DNA of 9,381 nt from JBFWQM01 sp050249455 (GCA_050249455.1 JBFWQM010000213.1:1-9381), one strand, 5' to 3'. Numbered from the stretch's first letter, positions 1 through 6,295 are shown. The notes: generated by a model not told the origin, from the letters alone. A program made the numbers and translations.

Positions 1-129
1 TTCTTCAAGAAACATCAAGATGAAACCCTCTGCAGTCTCGATCGTTTTCAAACGGTATCGTGTAGACAGGCCTGCAATCAACTGCATCGGGCGTTTTTTG
101 GTTCCCGTGATTTGTAGGAGATACAGGCT
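1..129. other. Upstream leader region, no gene seen
   Basis: No convincing coding sequence lies here. The stretch is clearly less GC-rich than the rest of the window, as expected of a promoter region. It contains an imperfect dyad at 39-60: arms CGAT/ATCG and CGTTT/AAACG, with a two-base bulge. A TAGGAG ribosome-binding site at 115-120 serves the response regulator starting at 130. The far left edge could belong to the control region of a gene outside the window. Confidence 0.5.
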
Positions 130-504
130 GTGGCAGAGTTTCCGTTTGTCGGCCTTCGCATTCTGATCGTGGAGGACGAGACCATCATCGCCCTTGATCT
201 CAAGGAAACCTTCAACGTGCTGGGTGCCGAAGTGGTCGGACCGGCCATGTCGGGGGACGAGGCATTGGACCTGATCGCCCTCGGCAACCTCGACGCTGCC
301 GTGGTCGACGTCAATCTCGGCGGCAAGCTGGGGGGCGGAGTCGCCGCGGCGCTTCGCGCGGTACGCGTGCCGACGGTGGTCCTCACCGGGCGGCTGGCCG
401 CCGACCTGCCGGAGGAATTCCGCGGGCTGCCGGTGGTGCCCAAGCCGTTCGGCGACGCCGACCTCATCCGGGCCGTCGTGGCCGCGCTCGGCAAAGGGAA
501 CTGA
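130..504 (+). CDS. Stand-alone CheY-like response regulator receiver protein
   Basis: This 124-residue protein is a single receiver domain with no output domain, so it probably acts by protein contact in the cytoplasm as part of a phosphorelay. Visible motifs are the acidic pair after the first beta strand (LIVEDE, E15-D16), the phospho-acceptor D60 in VVDVNLGG, the conserved Thr in VLTG (T86), and the KPF motif with K105. The length fits the domain family. The GTG start is preceded nine bases upstream by TAGGAG (115-120). No histidine kinase is in the window. The gene is separated from the downstream catabolic genes by a promoter-like region, so a functional link is not established. Single-domain regulators of this type are common in Rhizobiales and relatives. 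The partner and output are unknown. Confidence 0.88.
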   Translation: MAEFPFVGLRILIVEDETIIALDLKETFNVLGAEVVGPAMSGDEALDLIALGNLDAAVVDVNLGGKLGGGVAAALRAVRVPTVVLTGRLAADLPEEFRGLPVVPKPFGDADLIRAVVAALGKGN

Positions 505-508
505 TCCC

Positions 509-539
509 TTGCCTGGATATCTGAATAATTGTATCCAAT
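509..539 (+). promoter_or_regulatory. Candidate promoter with overlapping operator for the 577-6295 operon
   Basis: An AT-rich island in GC-rich DNA holds a perfect inverted repeat, TGGATA (514-519) and TATCCA (532-537), separated by 12 bases. Its right half also forms a near-palindrome, ATTGTATCCAAT (528-539, 10 of 12 positions symmetric), resembling operators of GntR/FCD regulators. A weak sigma-70-like pair, TTGCCT (509-514) and TATCCA (532-537), sits at a 17-base spacing, so a bound repressor would cover the promoter. The predicted transcript start near 543 lies upstream of the ATG at 577. Binding by the regulator encoded at 1749 is an inference. Confidence 0.5.
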
Positions 540-568
540 CCGGTGGCGCCAATCCGGGCGCCGGCCGG
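540..568 (+). promoter_or_regulatory. GC-rich leader hairpin before the M20 gene
   Basis: GGCGCC (545-550) and GGCGCC (557-562) can pair around a six-base loop. An outer CCGG (540-543) / CCGG (565-568) stem extends this across a small asymmetric bulge. The structure would lie in the 5' untranslated leader and abut the purine-rich site GGGGCGAGGG (567-576) just before the ATG at 577, so it could modulate translation. There is no T-tract, so it does not look like an intrinsic terminator for the upstream gene. Confidence 0.35.
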
Positions 569-576
569 GGCGAGGG

Positions 577-1752
577 ATGCCGCTGCCTGACGATCCCCTC
601 AGCGATTCCAGCCTGATCGCGCTGCTCCAGCGCTTCGTCCGCTTCCCCAGCCCGCAGACCGAACTCGCCGAAGCCGACCCGGCCGTGACGGCCTTCGTGC
701 GCGACTGCGCGGCGCCGCTGCTGCGGCGCCCCGACACCGCGCAGCGGTTCGACGGGATGGGCAACCTGATCGTCGAGGCCGGACCGCGCGACGGCCCGAC
801 CCTGCTCTTCGTCGGCTACGCCATGACGCATCCCGCCGCGGCCATGCCCGACCCGTTTGCCGCCACGGTGATCGACACGCCCGCGGGTCCGGCGGTCCGC
901 GGCCGCGGCGTCGCCGAGCAGAAATCCGCTCTGGCCGCCCTGTTCGCCGCCGTGACGGCCGCGCTCGACCGCGGGCCGCTGGCGGGCCGCCTGATCGTCG
1001 CGCTGGTCACGGCCGGCGAGACCGGCCGGCACGACGCGGTCGAGTGCGTCATGCGCGCGATCGACGGCACGCCGACCTTCGCCGTCGTGTGCATCGGCAC
1101 CGACAACAAGGTCGCCGTCGGCAATAAGGGCCGGGTCAACCTCGACGTCGTCGTGCGTGGGCGGGCGACCCACAGCTCGGCGCCGTGGCATGGCATCAAT
1201 GCGCTCGCGGGCGCCTGGCGCATCCTGCAGACCCTCGAAGGGCTCGACCTCGGCGTCGCCGACCATCCGGCATTCGGGCCGGCGACGCTGACCGCCACGG
1301 CGATCGAGAGCGGACCGCGCGCGCCGCATACCGTGCCCGACATGGTGCGCATGACGTTCGACCGCCGGCTGCTGCCGGGCGAGACGCCGGAGACGGCGTT
1401 CGCCGCCGTGGCCCGCGCCGCGACGCTCGATGCGCCGTGGACGGTCGAGCACGTCATGGGCGACGTCATGCATCCCAACGAGGTCGTATTGGACGGGCCG
1501 CTCTATGCCGCCCTGCGCGCCGCCCATGCGGCAGCGGGCATCGGGGAGCCGACGCCGGCGCATCTCAACTTCGCGCTCGACGCCGGCTATTTCGGCCGCG
1601 ACGGGATCGAGGCGGTGATGCTCGGCCCGGGCCAGGTCGACCAGTTCCATTCCAGCGAGGAGAACGTCCTCGTCGCCGACCTTGCTGCGATGGCGAAGGT
1701 CTATTTCCGGCTGATCGAGCACGTGCTCGCGCCGGGTGAGCGGCGGCCGTGA
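577..1752 (+). CDS. M20-family metallohydrolase-like protein with non-canonical metal site
   Basis: This 391-residue protein has the M20 fold order: hydrolase core, an inserted dimerisation domain (about residues 180-290), then the core again. Recognisable family landmarks are GRGVAEQKS (109-117), GNKGRVNLDVVVRG (182-195) followed by THSSAPWHGIN with H199, and the C-terminal GPGQVDQFHSSEEN with H358. The usual HxD zinc motif is replaced by GYAMTHPA (80-87), the bridging Asp of GRGxxD is E114, and the usual catalytic EE pair reads GE (G147-E148). It may be a divergent amidohydrolase, carbamoylase or deacylase, or a member with a rearranged site; the substrate is unknown. ATG at 577 is preferred over an in-frame TTG at 529, because 529 falls inside the operator-like repeat and 577 follows a purine-rich site. 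It is the first gene of the operon; its stop overlaps the GntR start (GTGA). Confidence 0.82.
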   Translation: MPLPDDPLSDSSLIALLQRFVRFPSPQTELAEADPAVTAFVRDCAAPLLRRPDTAQRFDGMGNLIVEAGPRDGPTLLFVGYAMTHPAAAMPDPFAATVIDTPAGPAVRGRGVAEQKSALAALFAAVTAALDRGPLAGRLIVALVTAGETGRHDAVECVMRAIDGTPTFAVVCIGTDNKVAVGNKGRVNLDVVVRGRATHSSAPWHGINALAGAWRILQTLEGLDLGVADHPAFGPATLTATAIESGPRAPHTVPDMVRMTFDRRLLPGETPETAFAAVARAATLDAPWTVEHVMGDVMHPNEVVLDGPLYAALRAAHAAAGIGEPTPAHLNFALDAGYFGRDGIEAVMLGPGQVDQFHSSEENVLVADLAAMAKVYFRLIEHVLAPGERRP

Positions 1753-2408
1753 CCGCCGTGTCCGCCGTCGGCCGCATGGGCCAGGCGCTGTCGCCGGTCG
1801 ACCAGGCCTACCGCTACATCCTCGACGGCATCCTCGACGGCACGCTGGCGCCCGGCATGCGCATCCCGACCGAGCGGGTGGCCGAGACGCTCGGCATCAG
1901 CCGCATGCCGGTGCGCGATGCGCTGCGCCGGCTGGAAGGCGACGGCGCGGTCGTTATCCTGGCCAACCGCGGCGCCTCAATCGCCGCCTACACGCGCGAG
2001 CAGGTGGTGGAGCTGATGGAGATGCGCGGCGTGCTGGAGGCGCTGGCCGCCCGGCTCGCGCTCGCCGGCATCGGTGCCGGCGAGCTCGACGAGCTCGACC
2101 ACCTGAAGCGGCGCATGGAGCGGTCGGCCGACGACCTCGGCCGCTGGATGCAGCACCACGACGACTTCCACAACTACCTGTCTTCGCTGGCGCACAAGCC
2201 CCTGCTGCTGCTGCAGACCGAGCGGATGCGGCTGATGCTGCGGCCGTATTTCCGGCGCTACTACGCCGAGAGCCGCGAGCTGGAGATCATCGGGCTGGAG
2301 CACGGGGCGATCATCGACGCGATCCGCGAGGACGACCCCGAGCATCTGGAGCGCACGGTACGCGCCCACGCCGTGGCCAACGTCGCCAAGGTCGCGGCCT
2401 TCGCGTGA
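1749..2408 (+). CDS. GntR-family transcriptional regulator, FCD (FadR-type) subfamily
   Basis: This 219-residue DNA-binding regulator has an N-terminal winged helix (about 16-80), with the typical GntR run LAPGMRIPTERVAETLGISRM followed by PVRDALRRLEGDG. A C-terminal all-helical FCD ligand-binding domain follows (about 85-215). FCD proteins usually sense small organic acids or related metabolites, often through a bound metal. Metal-site candidates are H141 in DDFH, H185 in LEHGAI and H207 in VRAHAVA. The position normally held by Asp, four residues before H141, is H137, so the site may be all-His. The GTG start overlaps the upstream stop by four bases, which implies translational coupling and co-regulation. 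A GTG/ATG slightly downstream (ATG at 1776) is possible but would trim only the flexible N-terminus. It likely represses this operon until a pathway metabolite binds; the operator candidate at 514-539 is the natural target. Confidence 0.92.
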   Translation: MTAVSAVGRMGQALSPVDQAYRYILDGILDGTLAPGMRIPTERVAETLGISRMPVRDALRRLEGDGAVVILANRGASIAAYTREQVVELMEMRGVLEALAARLALAGIGAGELDELDHLKRRMERSADDLGRWMQHHDDFHNYLSSLAHKPLLLLQTERMRLMLRPYFRRYYAESRELEIIGLEHGAIIDAIREDDPEHLERTVRAHAVANVAKVAAFA

Positions 2409-2427
2409 ACCCGGGAGGGAGTGCGCC

Positions 2428-3225
2428 GTGGACCAGGTCGTTGCCCGCGTCGTCCATAACCGGCCGCTGACCGGCGACTACTGGCTGATCGAGGTGGAGG
2501 CGCCGACGATCGGCCGCGACTTCCTGCCCGGCCAGTTCGTCAACATCCGCATCGACAACAACATGACGGCCTATCTGCGCCGCCCGTTCAGCGTCTACCG
2601 CATCAGCCCGGACCGCCGCCGGCTGCAGGTCGCCTACAAGGTGCTGGGCGAGGGCACGCGGCTGATGACGACGACGATGCCCGAGGGCGGCCATTGCGAC
2701 GTGATCGGGCCGTTCGGCCGAGGCTTCGCCCTGCCGGCCGGCGCGCAGCGGATCGCCGTGGTGGGCCGCGGCATCGGCATCGCCGCCCTGCCGACCCTGG
2801 TGGACGAGGCGGTGGCGCGCGGGGTTGAGGTGCACGCCTACCTCAGCGCCCGCGACGCGCCCAACCTGGTCGGGCTTGACATCTTCGCCGCCCACGGCTG
2901 CCCGGTCACGACCCACACCGACGACGCGCCGGGCGTCGCGATGGTCACCGACCACCTGCTAGCGCTGGCCGAGCGGCTTGCGTTCGACGCCTTCTACGTC
3001 TGCGGCTCCAACCGGCTGGCGCGCGCCGTGGACGGCCTGGCGCGGCGCCTCGGCGTGCCGGCGGAGATCGCGATGGAGCAGCACATGGCCTGCGGCTTCG
3101 GCGACTGCCACGGCTGCGTCATCGCCGTGAACCTCGACCGCGACGGCGGCAGGACGGCCTTCCGCGAGGTCTGCCACTACGGCCCCGTCTTCGATACCTG
3201 GGAGGTGGTCGATGCCCGCGCCTGA
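2428..3225 (+). CDS. PyrK-like FAD/NAD and [2Fe-2S] electron-transfer oxidoreductase
   Basis: This 265-residue protein is built like the electron-transfer subunit of class 1B dihydroorotate dehydrogenase. An FAD-binding barrel carries RRPFSVY (51-57) and GEGTRLM (74-80). A nucleotide-binding domain follows with GRGIGIAAL (113-121), a variant of the usual GGGIGIAPL. A C-terminal iron-sulfur loop has C222, C227, C230 and C249 (C-x4-C-x2-C-x18-C) ending in HYGPVF, close to the PyrK pattern. It would pass electrons between FAD, the cluster and the FMN of the dehydrogenase encoded next, with which it overlaps by 14 bases. A second possible partner is the Rieske oxygenase at 5270, which has no reductase of its own in the window. 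The GTG start follows GGGAGG (2413-2418) at a normal distance. I do not assign pyrK, because the surroundings are catabolic, not biosynthetic. Confidence 0.88.
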   Translation: MDQVVARVVHNRPLTGDYWLIEVEAPTIGRDFLPGQFVNIRIDNNMTAYLRRPFSVYRISPDRRRLQVAYKVLGEGTRLMTTTMPEGGHCDVIGPFGRGFALPAGAQRIAVVGRGIGIAALPTLVDEAVARGVEVHAYLSARDAPNLVGLDIFAAHGCPVTTHTDDAPGVAMVTDHLLALAERLAFDAFYVCGSNRLARAVDGLARRLGVPAEIAMEQHMACGFGDCHGCVIAVNLDRDGGRTAFREVCHYGPVFDTWEVVDARA

Positions 3226-4168
3226 CCTGCGCACGACGATCGCCGGGATCGAGATGAAGAATCCGATCACCGTCGGGTCGGGCACCTACGGCCACCACGG
3301 CCGCTACGGCCAGTTCTTCCCGGTGGAGGTCATGGGCGCCCTGGTGCCCAAGACGATCCGAGCCTACGCCTGGCCGGGCAACCCGCCGCCGCGGGTGCTG
3401 GAGCTGCCGGCCGGCCTGCACAGCGCGGTCGGCATCCCGTGCAGCGACTGGGACACCTTCCTGGCGCGCGACGTGCCGGTGCTGAAGTCGTTCAAGCTGC
3501 CGATCATCCAGAGCGTGATCGGGCGCACCGAGGACGAGTATGTCGAGATCGTGGCGCGCGCCGCCGACCTCGGCATCTTCGCCGCCATTGAGCTCAACCT
3601 GTCGTGCCCCAACATCGCCCATGGCGGGCTCGACTTCGGCTACGACCCGCAGGCGGCCTACCAGGTGGTGCGCCGGTCGGTCGGCGCGACGAGGCTGCCG
3701 GTCATCGCCAAGCTGGCGCCCGACTATTCCTCCCTGATCCCGGTCGCGCGGCGGGTGGAGGAGGCGGGCGCCGCCGCGATCTCGATGATCAACGCGCCGC
3801 GCGCGATGATGATCGACCACCGCACCGGCAAGCCGATGATCGGCAACCGGATCGGCTCGCTGTCCGGCGTCGCGATCAAGTCGATGGCGGTCTACATGAT
3901 CTGGGAGGTCTATCGCGCCGTCTCGATCCCGATCTTCGGCATGGGCGGCGTGAGCGACTGGAAGGACGTCGTGGAGTTCATGGCCGCCGGCGCGCAGGCG
4001 GTCGGCCTCGGCACCGTGAACTACATCGACCCGATGGCGGTCCCAAAGGCGATCGACGGCCTGACCCGGTTCATGACGGAAAACGGCATCGCCCGCGCGT
4101 CGGATCTGGTCGGCCGCGCCCACGAGGATCGCGCCGCGGCGAGCTGCCTGGAGGCAGCGACCGCCTGA
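3212..4168 (+). CDS. PyrDB-like FMN-dependent dihydroorotate/dihydropyrimidine dehydrogenase homologue
   Basis: This 318-residue TIM-barrel flavoprotein belongs to the class 1 dihydroorotate dehydrogenase family. Visible features are NPITVGSGTYG (17-27), the FMN-contacting K47, GNPPPR (56-61), the catalytic loop NLSCPN with C132 as likely base, K167 in VIAKLAP, the phosphate-binding GMGGVSDWKD, and MAAGAQAVGLGT. Of the four Asn residues that hold orotate in class 1 enzymes, three are present (N129, N134, N194). The fourth, in the usual LNSIGL-type motif, is H70 in LHSAVGIP, and the Ser/Thr after N194 is A195. A ring substrate other than dihydroorotate is therefore likely (inference). The ATG follows GGAGGTGG (3201-3208), located inside the end of the PyrK-like gene, so the two are translationally coupled and probably form a complex. 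Dihydropyrimidine dehydrogenase is the other close relative, but its residues at H70 also differ. Confidence 0.87.
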   Translation: MPAPDLRTTIAGIEMKNPITVGSGTYGHHGRYGQFFPVEVMGALVPKTIRAYAWPGNPPPRVLELPAGLHSAVGIPCSDWDTFLARDVPVLKSFKLPIIQSVIGRTEDEYVEIVARAADLGIFAAIELNLSCPNIAHGGLDFGYDPQAAYQVVRRSVGATRLPVIAKLAPDYSSLIPVARRVEEAGAAAISMINAPRAMMIDHRTGKPMIGNRIGSLSGVAIKSMAVYMIWEVYRAVSIPIFGMGGVSDWKDVVEFMAAGAQAVGLGTVNYIDPMAVPKAIDGLTRFMTENGIARASDLVGRAHEDRAAASCLEAATA

Positions 4169-4210
4169 CCGTTGACTTGCCCCGTGGGCTGTGTTGCGCT
4201 TCCAGCCAAT

Positions 4211-4231
4211 GCGCCGGCGCCAGACCGGCGC
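4211..4231 (+). other. Hairpin in the gap between the dehydrogenase and solute-binding-protein genes
   Basis: GCGCCGG (4211-4217) and CCGGCGC (4225-4231) form a 7-bp perfect stem with a seven-base loop, seven bases before the ribosome-binding site of the next gene. There is no T-tract. It could slow mRNA decay or mark a processing point that sets a different expression level for the binding protein, as intercistronic stems often do before transporter binding-protein genes. That role is inferred. Chance pairing is more likely in GC-rich DNA. Confidence 0.35.
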
Positions 4232-4237
4232 GCTCAC

Positions 4238-4245
4238 AGGGAGAG
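4238..4245 (+). promoter_or_regulatory. Ribosome-binding site deciding the start of the TRAP binding protein
   Basis: AGGGAGAG lies five bases before the GTG at 4251. This favours 4251 over the in-frame GTG at 4191. The 4251 start puts a clean signal peptide at the N-terminus, whereas the longer form would place 20 Arg-rich residues in front of it. Confidence 0.75.
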
Positions 4246-4250
4246 CCGCC

Positions 4251-5252
4251 GTGAAGTCAGCCGTCCTCGCGCTCGGATTCGTTCTCGCCGCCTTGCCGGC
4301 GGCGGCGCAGACCTTCGAGATGAAGCTTGCCACCAACACCCTGCGCGACCCGACCGAAGCGCTGATCGGCGAATTCAAGAACCGCATCGAGGCGCGCACC
4401 AACGGCCGCATCAAGGCCGGGCTCTATCCCGGGTCGCAGCTCGGCACCATCCCGCGCATGGTGGAAGGCGTGCAGCTCGGCACCATCGAGTACTACGCGA
4501 CGGCATCCGGCTTCTTCAAGACGGTGAACCCGGCCTACCAGGCGCTCGACGTGCCGGGCCTGTTCGACGACATGGAGCACGCCAACCGCACCTTCCAGGA
4601 CGCCACGGTCAGCAAGGCGTTCTTCGCGCTGGGCGAGAACCGCGGCATGGTCGGCGGCACCATCTTCTGCGTCGGCCCGACGTCGTACTCGACCCGCGAC
4701 AAGCCGCTGCGCACGGTGGCCGACTTCAAGGGCATGAAGTTCCGCGTGCTTGCGACCAAGATCGAAACCGGCCTGATGGACAAGCTGGGCGCCACCGGTG
4801 TGCCGATCCCGCTGGAGGAGACCCTGCCGGCGCTGCAGAACCGGCTGATCGACGGCGTCCGCAGCAACATCATCGTCACCGCCGGCCTGAAGTACTTCTC
4901 AGTCGCGAAGTACCTCACCTTGGTCAACGACACCAACATCGCGACCATCGGCATGGTCAGCACGGCCTTCCTCGCCAAGCTGCCGCCGGATCTGAAGCAG
5001 GCCGTGATGGAGGTCGCCGGCGAGATGTCGGCGTTCGGCTACCAGAAGTCGGCGGAGTTCGACGCGCGCTCGGCGGCGGTGTGGCGCGAAAACGGCGCCA
5101 CCGTGCTCGAGATGGAGCCGTCGGAGCGCGCCGAGTTCATGCGCCGGGGGCGCGAGGTGGCGGATGCCGAGTTGAAGGCCAACCCCGACGCCAAGACCAA
5201 GGAGCTCTATGCGCTGCTGACCGAGACGGCGGAGCGCACGCGCAAGAAGTAG
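4251..5252 (+). CDS. TRAP transporter periplasmic solute-binding protein, DctP family
   Basis: This 333-residue precursor starts with a short signal peptide (Lys, a hydrophobic core, then an ALPAAA-type cleavage site near residue 19), so it is exported to the periplasm. The mature part has DctP landmarks: MKLATNTLRDP at the start, GRIKAGLYPGSQLG, the hinge region with FKGMKFRV where R165 is the likely carboxylate-binding Arg, LGATGVPIPLEETLPALQNRLIDG, and a C-terminal helical tail. TRAP systems take up organic acids using an ion gradient, so the ligand probably carries a carboxylate or similar group. Membrane subunits DctQ and DctM are absent from the window, and the next gene is an oxygenase. 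The protein must therefore pair with membrane subunits encoded elsewhere, or serve as a sensor-type orphan. It sits between the flavin dehydrogenase and the Rieske oxygenase on the same strand, which suggests it captures the pathway substrate. Confidence 0.9.
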   Translation: MKSAVLALGFVLAALPAAAQTFEMKLATNTLRDPTEALIGEFKNRIEARTNGRIKAGLYPGSQLGTIPRMVEGVQLGTIEYYATASGFFKTVNPAYQALDVPGLFDDMEHANRTFQDATVSKAFFALGENRGMVGGTIFCVGPTSYSTRDKPLRTVADFKGMKFRVLATKIETGLMDKLGATGVPIPLEETLPALQNRLIDGVRSNIIVTAGLKYFSVAKYLTLVNDTNIATIGMVSTAFLAKLPPDLKQAVMEVAGEMSAFGYQKSAEFDARSAAVWRENGATVLEMEPSERAEFMRRGREVADAELKANPDAKTKELYALLTETAERTRKK

Positions 5253-5269
5253 GGCAGGGGGCCGCGGCG

Positions 5270-6295
5270 ATGTTCCTGCGCAACCAGTGGTACGTCGCCG
5301 CGGAATCGCGCGAGCTCGGCGATGCGCCGCTCGGCCGCATTTTCCTCGACGAACCGGTGGTGCTGTACCGGCAGGCCGGCGGCGCGCCGGTGGCACTGGC
5401 CGACCGCTGCCGCCACCGCCACGCGCCCTTGTCGCGCGGCGCGGTGGCGGACGGGCGGCTGCGCTGCGGCTACCACGGCTTCGTCTACGACGCGACGGGC
5501 GCCTGCGTCGCGATCCCCGGGCGCGACCGCATCCCGCCCGGTACGCGGGTGCGCGCCTACCCGCTGTGCGAGCGGCACGGCTGGATCTGGATCTGGATGG
5601 GCGATGCGGCGCGCGCCGACGACGCGCTGGTGCCCGACTTCCGCGAGAATGCGGCGCCGGGCTGGGCGGCGGTCGGCGCCCGGCTGCCGGTGCGGGCCGA
5701 CTACCGGCTGCTGATCGACAACCTGATGGACCTGTCCCACGTCGCGTTCGTCCACGCCGCGACGATCGGCAGCCCCGACGACACCGACCCGCAGCTGGTG
5801 TGGGAACGCGGCCCCGGCTGGGTCCGCGGCACCCGCACCGTGCGCAACATCGCGCCGTCGCCGCGGATGCGCCATGAGGGGATCGACTACCCGGTGGACC
5901 AGGTCAAGACGATGACCTTCACCCCGCCCGCGAACGTGGTGATCGACATCCGCACCGTCGAGGCCGGCCGCGCGCCGGGCGCGCCCGGGCGGCTGAACCA
6001 GCGGCTTATCATCTTCGACATGATGACGCCCGAGACGGGGACGAGCTGCCATTATTTCTGGTCGAACGCGCGCAACTACGCCGTCGACGACCGGGCCTAT
6101 ACGGACTTTGCGCAGCGCCTGGTCGAGCAGGCGTTCGATGAGGACAAGGCGATGCTGGAGGCGCAGCAGCGCAACCTCGACCGCGACCCGGAGGCGCCGT
6201 CGGTCGACGTCGGCGCCGACACCGGCGGCCTGCAGTCGCGCCGACTGCTGGCGCGGCTGATCGAGGAGGAGCGGGCGAAACAGACGGCGGCGTAG
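5270..6295 (+). CDS. Rieske non-heme iron oxygenase, vanillate O-demethylase (VanA)-like
   Basis: This 341-residue oxygenase component has an N-terminal Rieske domain with C47-x-H49 and C66-x2-H69 holding the [2Fe-2S] cluster, in CRHRHAPL and CGYHGFVYD. The C-terminal catalytic domain has DNLMDLSHVAFVH, giving iron ligands H157 and H162, and D292 in FDEDKAMLEAQQ as likely third ligand; D154 would be the bridging Asp. Length and the MFLRNQWYVAA start are typical of VanA-type O-demethylases and hydroxylases of aromatic or ring acids. Such enzymes need a reductase; no VanB-like gene is present, and the PyrK-like protein at 2428 is the only candidate here. The gene starts 17 bases after the binding-protein stop and is the last gene of the operon. 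Its reading frame stays open far upstream through the previous gene, but that part encodes nothing recognisable. The exact substrate is unknown. Confidence 0.92.
   Translation: MFLRNQWYVAAESRELGDAPLGRIFLDEPVVLYRQAGGAPVALADRCRHRHAPLSRGAVADGRLRCGYHGFVYDATGACVAIPGRDRIPPGTRVRAYPLCERHGWIWIWMGDAARADDALVPDFRENAAPGWAAVGARLPVRADYRLLIDNLMDLSHVAFVHAATIGSPDDTDPQLVWERGPGWVRGTRTVRNIAPSPRMRHEGIDYPVDQVKTMTFTPPANVVIDIRTVEAGRAPGAPGRLNQRLIIFDMMTPETGTSCHYFWSNARNYAVDDRAYTDFAQRLVEQAFDEDKAMLEAQQRNLDRDPEAPSVDVGADTGGLQSRRLLARLIEEERAKQTAA

Noticed and set aside
80..105. GGAAC-N18-GTT on the minus strand as an EcfG general-stress promoter pointing left
   Set aside because: The spacer is one base longer than the usual form, or the -10 element is mismatched, and no downstream gene is visible in the window to test it.
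529..576. TTG start at 529 for the M20 gene, adding 16 residues
   Set aside because: The codon lies inside the operator-like repeat, has no ribosome-binding site, and the added residues are Arg-rich and unlike the family N-terminus. ATG 577 is preferred.
4172..4200. TTGACT as a -35 box of an internal promoter before the TRAP gene
   Set aside because: At 17-base spacing the -10 position reads TGCGCT, a poor match; the neighbouring genes fit one operon.
4172..6295. A 707-codon frame that would fuse a long N-terminal part to the Rieske oxygenase
   Set aside because: The first 366 residues are Arg/Gly/His-rich out-of-frame translation of the TRAP binding-protein gene, which has a clear signal peptide and family motifs in its own frame. 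The Rieske protein starts naturally at ATG 5270.
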